Source: Pedobacter ginsengisoli (lineage in GTDB: Bacteria > Bacteroidota > Bacteroidia > Sphingobacteriales > Sphingobacteriaceae). Taken from it: DNA of 64,000 bases. Positions 62,151 through 64,000 of the stretch are shown piece by piece. Each line of letters begins with the position of its first letter. The stretch's first letter is position 1. The position numbers and the translations under genes were made by a program. The stretch covers positions 930,001-994,000 of the forward strand of contig NZ_JASSYX010000003.1 of the NCBI RefSeq assembly GCF_030244015.1, given 5' to 3'. The notes under the pieces are model-generated. The model did not search any database and had not been told where the DNA came from. It saw only the letters and a program-made list of their open reading frames with translations.

Positions 62151-63989
62151 ATGTGTGGAATAGTTGGTTACATTGGCCACAGAGAGGCCTGGCCTATAGT
62201 TATTAAAGGGCTGAAAAGACTGGAATATCGTGGTTACGATAGTGCCGGTATAGCACTAGCATCTGATGGAGGCTTGAACATTTATAAGAAAGCCGGAAAA
62301 GTCCAGGAACTCGAGAACTTTGCAGATGGGCGCAACCTCAGCGGTACTGCAGGAATGGGTCATACCAGGTGGGCCACTCACGGCGCTCCTTCCGATCGGA
62401 ATTCACATCCGCATACTTCAAACGATGGTCAGCTTACGATCATTCACAATGGCATCATTGAGAATTATGCCACCTTGAAGGAGGAGCTGATCAGCAGGGG
62501 GCATGAATTCAAAAGCGATACCGATACGGAGGTATTGGTCCATCTGATCGAAGAGATCTATAAAAATGAACAAATAGACCTGCTGGAGGCGGTAAGACTT
62601 GCTTTGCATGAAGTAAGCGGTGCCTATGCGATCGTTTTGATGGATGCGGCGCAGCCGGACCAGCTGATCGCCGCCAGAAAAGGAAGTCCGATGGTCATTG
62701 GCGTGGGACAGGGCGAATACTTCATTGCTTCTGATGCTACACCCATCGTGGAATACACTAAGAATGTCATCTACCTGAATGACAACGAAATTGCTTTTGT
62801 AAAACGTAATGAGTTATTGATCAAGCGTTTGGACAATGTGGTCCAGACTCCGTATATACACGAGCTGGAGTTGAAACTGGAAATGCTCGAAAAAGGCGGT
62901 TATGAGCATTTCATGTTGAAGGAGATCTATGAGCAGCCGCGGTCTGTAAGAGACTGCCTGAGGGGACGGATCTACCCCAATGAGGGAAGAGTTCAGCTTG
63001 GCGGGATAAATGAATATGCGGACAAGCTAAAGAACATTGACAGGATCATTATAGTTGCCTGCGGAACTTCCTGGCATGCCGGTCTGGTCGGAGAATACCT
63101 GATCGAAGAATATGCACGAATTCCTGTTGAGGTAGAGTACGCTTCGGAATTCAGGTATAGAAACCCGATCATCACTGAAAAAGATGTGGTCATTGCCATT
63201 TCACAATCCGGCGAAACTGCGGACACTATGGCGGCGATCGAGATGGCTAAAGAAAAGGGAGCAACGATCTTTGGCGTATGTAATGTAGTTGGTGCATCTA
63301 TTCCACGCATCACCCATGCTGGCGCTTATACACATGCAGGGCCGGAAATTGGTGTGGCTTCAACCAAAGCTTTTACAGCACAGGTAACCGTACTGACCCT
63401 GATTGCTTTCCATCTTGCACAGCAGAGAGGCACCATGAGCCAGTCCAGGCTGACTGAATTGCTGGCCGAGCTGGATAATATTCCGGCAAAAATCGAAATT
63501 GCGCTGAAATCAGACAATCTGATCAAAGAAATTGCCCTCAAGTTTAAAGATTCAAGAAATTGCCTGTTCCTGGGAAGGGGAAGTGGTTTTCCTGTTGCCC
63601 TTGAGGGTGCCTTGAAGCTAAAGGAGATTTCTTATATTCATGCGGAAGGATATCCTGCCGCGGAAATGAAACATGGCCCGATTGCGCTGATCGATGAGGA
63701 AATGCCGGTGGTAGTGATTGCGACTAAAAATTCTTCTTACGAAAAAGTGATCAGCAATATCCAGGAAGTAAAGGCAAGAAAGGGTATTGTTCTGGCCATC
63801 GTCACTGAAGGTGATGTGGAGGTGAGGAAAATGGCAGATTACTGCATAGAGATCCCTGATGCAAACGAGGCGTTCCTGCCATTGCTGGCGACCATCCCGC
63901 TGCAGTTGTTATCGTATCATATTGCGGTATTAAGAGGGTGTAATGTAGATCAGCCGAGAAATCTGGCTAAATCTGTTACTGTGGAGTAA
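62151..63989 (+). CDS. glmS: Glutamine--fructose-6-phosphate aminotransferase (isomerising)
   Basis: 612 residues, complete. Cys2 of MCGIVGYIG is the glutaminase nucleophile; the glutamine-binding RWATHG and the SDTDTEVLVHLI segment follow. Two SIS domains (about 285-425 and 455-600) bind the sugar phosphate (SQSGETADT, GPEIGVASTKAF), and the end reads QPRNLAKSVTVE as in the family. It makes glucosamine-6-phosphate for peptidoglycan and lipopolysaccharide. No glmS ribozyme-like leader is visible in the 17 bp after the upstream terminator. Confidence 0.98.
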   Translation: MCGIVGYIGHREAWPIVIKGLKRLEYRGYDSAGIALASDGGLNIYKKAGKVQELENFADGRNLSGTAGMGHTRWATHGAPSDRNSHPHTSNDGQLTIIHNGIIENYATLKEELISRGHEFKSDTDTEVLVHLIEEIYKNEQIDLLEAVRLALHEVSGAYAIVLMDAAQPDQLIAARKGSPMVIGVGQGEYFIASDATPIVEYTKNVIYLNDNEIAFVKRNELLIKRLDNVVQTPYIHELELKLEMLEKGGYEHFMLKEIYEQPRSVRDCLRGRIYPNEGRVQLGGINEYADKLKNIDRIIIVACGTSWHAGLVGEYLIEEYARIPVEVEYASEFRYRNPIITEKDVVIAISQSGETADTMAAIEMAKEKGATIFGVCNVVGASIPRITHAGAYTHAGPEIGVASTKAFTAQVTVLTLIAFHLAQQRGTMSQSRLTELLAELDNIPAKIEIALKSDNLIKEIALKFKDSRNCLFLGRGSGFPVALEGALKLKEISYIHAEGYPAAEMKHGPIALIDEEMPVVVIATKNSSYEKVISNIQEVKARKGIVLAIVTEGDVEVRKMADYCIEIPDANEAFLPLLATIPLQLLSYHIAVLRGCNVDQPRNLAKSVTVE

Positions 63990-64000
63990 CCTTAATTTAT

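Noticed and set aside
1..64000. CRISPR arrays, tRNA and rRNA genes
   Set aside because: Looked for regularly spaced repeats and tRNA-like cloverleaf sequences while reading; the only tandem array is the 11-bp repeat at 56491, which has no spacers.

Overview
The window reads as chromosomal DNA of a Bacteroidota bacterium of the Sphingobacteriaceae, most likely Pedobacter or a close relative. The grounds are the gene families (DUF4270, DUF5687, DUF1543, DUF4197, OmpA with a thrombospondin-3 calcium repeat), the Bacteroidota promoter pattern TTG-N19/20-TAnnTTTG, frequent TTG starts and the lack of Shine-Dalgarno sites. Genus is inference. No rRNA, tRNA, insertion sequence, phage or CRISPR array was seen.

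Layout. 1-4.3 kb: an ECF sigma factor overlapping its probable membrane anti-sigma (cut by the window edge), divergent from a secreted VWA protein and a DUF4197 lipoprotein. 4.3-11.3 kb: M23 peptidase plus bactofilin, a DEAD-box helicase, rarA with a DUF5687/ABC exporter pair, and a glycine-zipper OmpA lipoprotein. 11.3-17.9 kb: two small-molecule enzymes, a TonB-dependent receptor preceded by a His/Cys-rich small protein (probable metal uptake), a receiver-only regulator and an NTF2-like protein. 17.9-23.1 kb: hisS, the pdhA-pdhC pyruvate dehydrogenase pair, and an NlpC/P60 hydrolase. 23.3-33.4 kb: a C-terminal processing protease, a TPR protein, a Tat-exported oxidoreductase, a ceramidase-like (CREST) membrane protein, the fumC-lipoprotein-S1/P1 nuclease operon and a class C beta-lactamase-like lipoprotein. 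33.4-38.5 kb: an operon reading a 46-residue membrane peptide, ridA, an EamA transporter and recG, then a major OmpA porin-like protein with a full promoter.

38.5-51.4 kb is a surface-glycan region: eight glycosyltransferases including an alpha-1,2-fucosyltransferase, an MsbA-like ABC exporter, a DUF268 protein and a GDP-mannose dehydratase (gmd), with meaB embedded. Its right edge is a recombination scar. A ~325-bp diverged piece of infB, the 3' end of a lost GT4 glycosyltransferase and the collapsed remains of another glycosyltransferase surround gmd, directly next to the intact infB.

51.4-56.3 kb is the conserved rimP-nusA-infB operon with a hairpin in its leader and an 11-bp tandem repeat upstream. 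56.5-64 kb holds a lipoprotein, an acyl-CoA dehydrogenase, panC-panD, an orphan GT5 N-terminal domain, a DUF4270 lipoprotein and glmS.

Most of the window is ordinary housekeeping sequence. The most informative anomaly is the infB-flanked gmd island, which points to exchange of glycan genes by homologous recombination at infB. All identities come from reading the sequence; no database search was possible.
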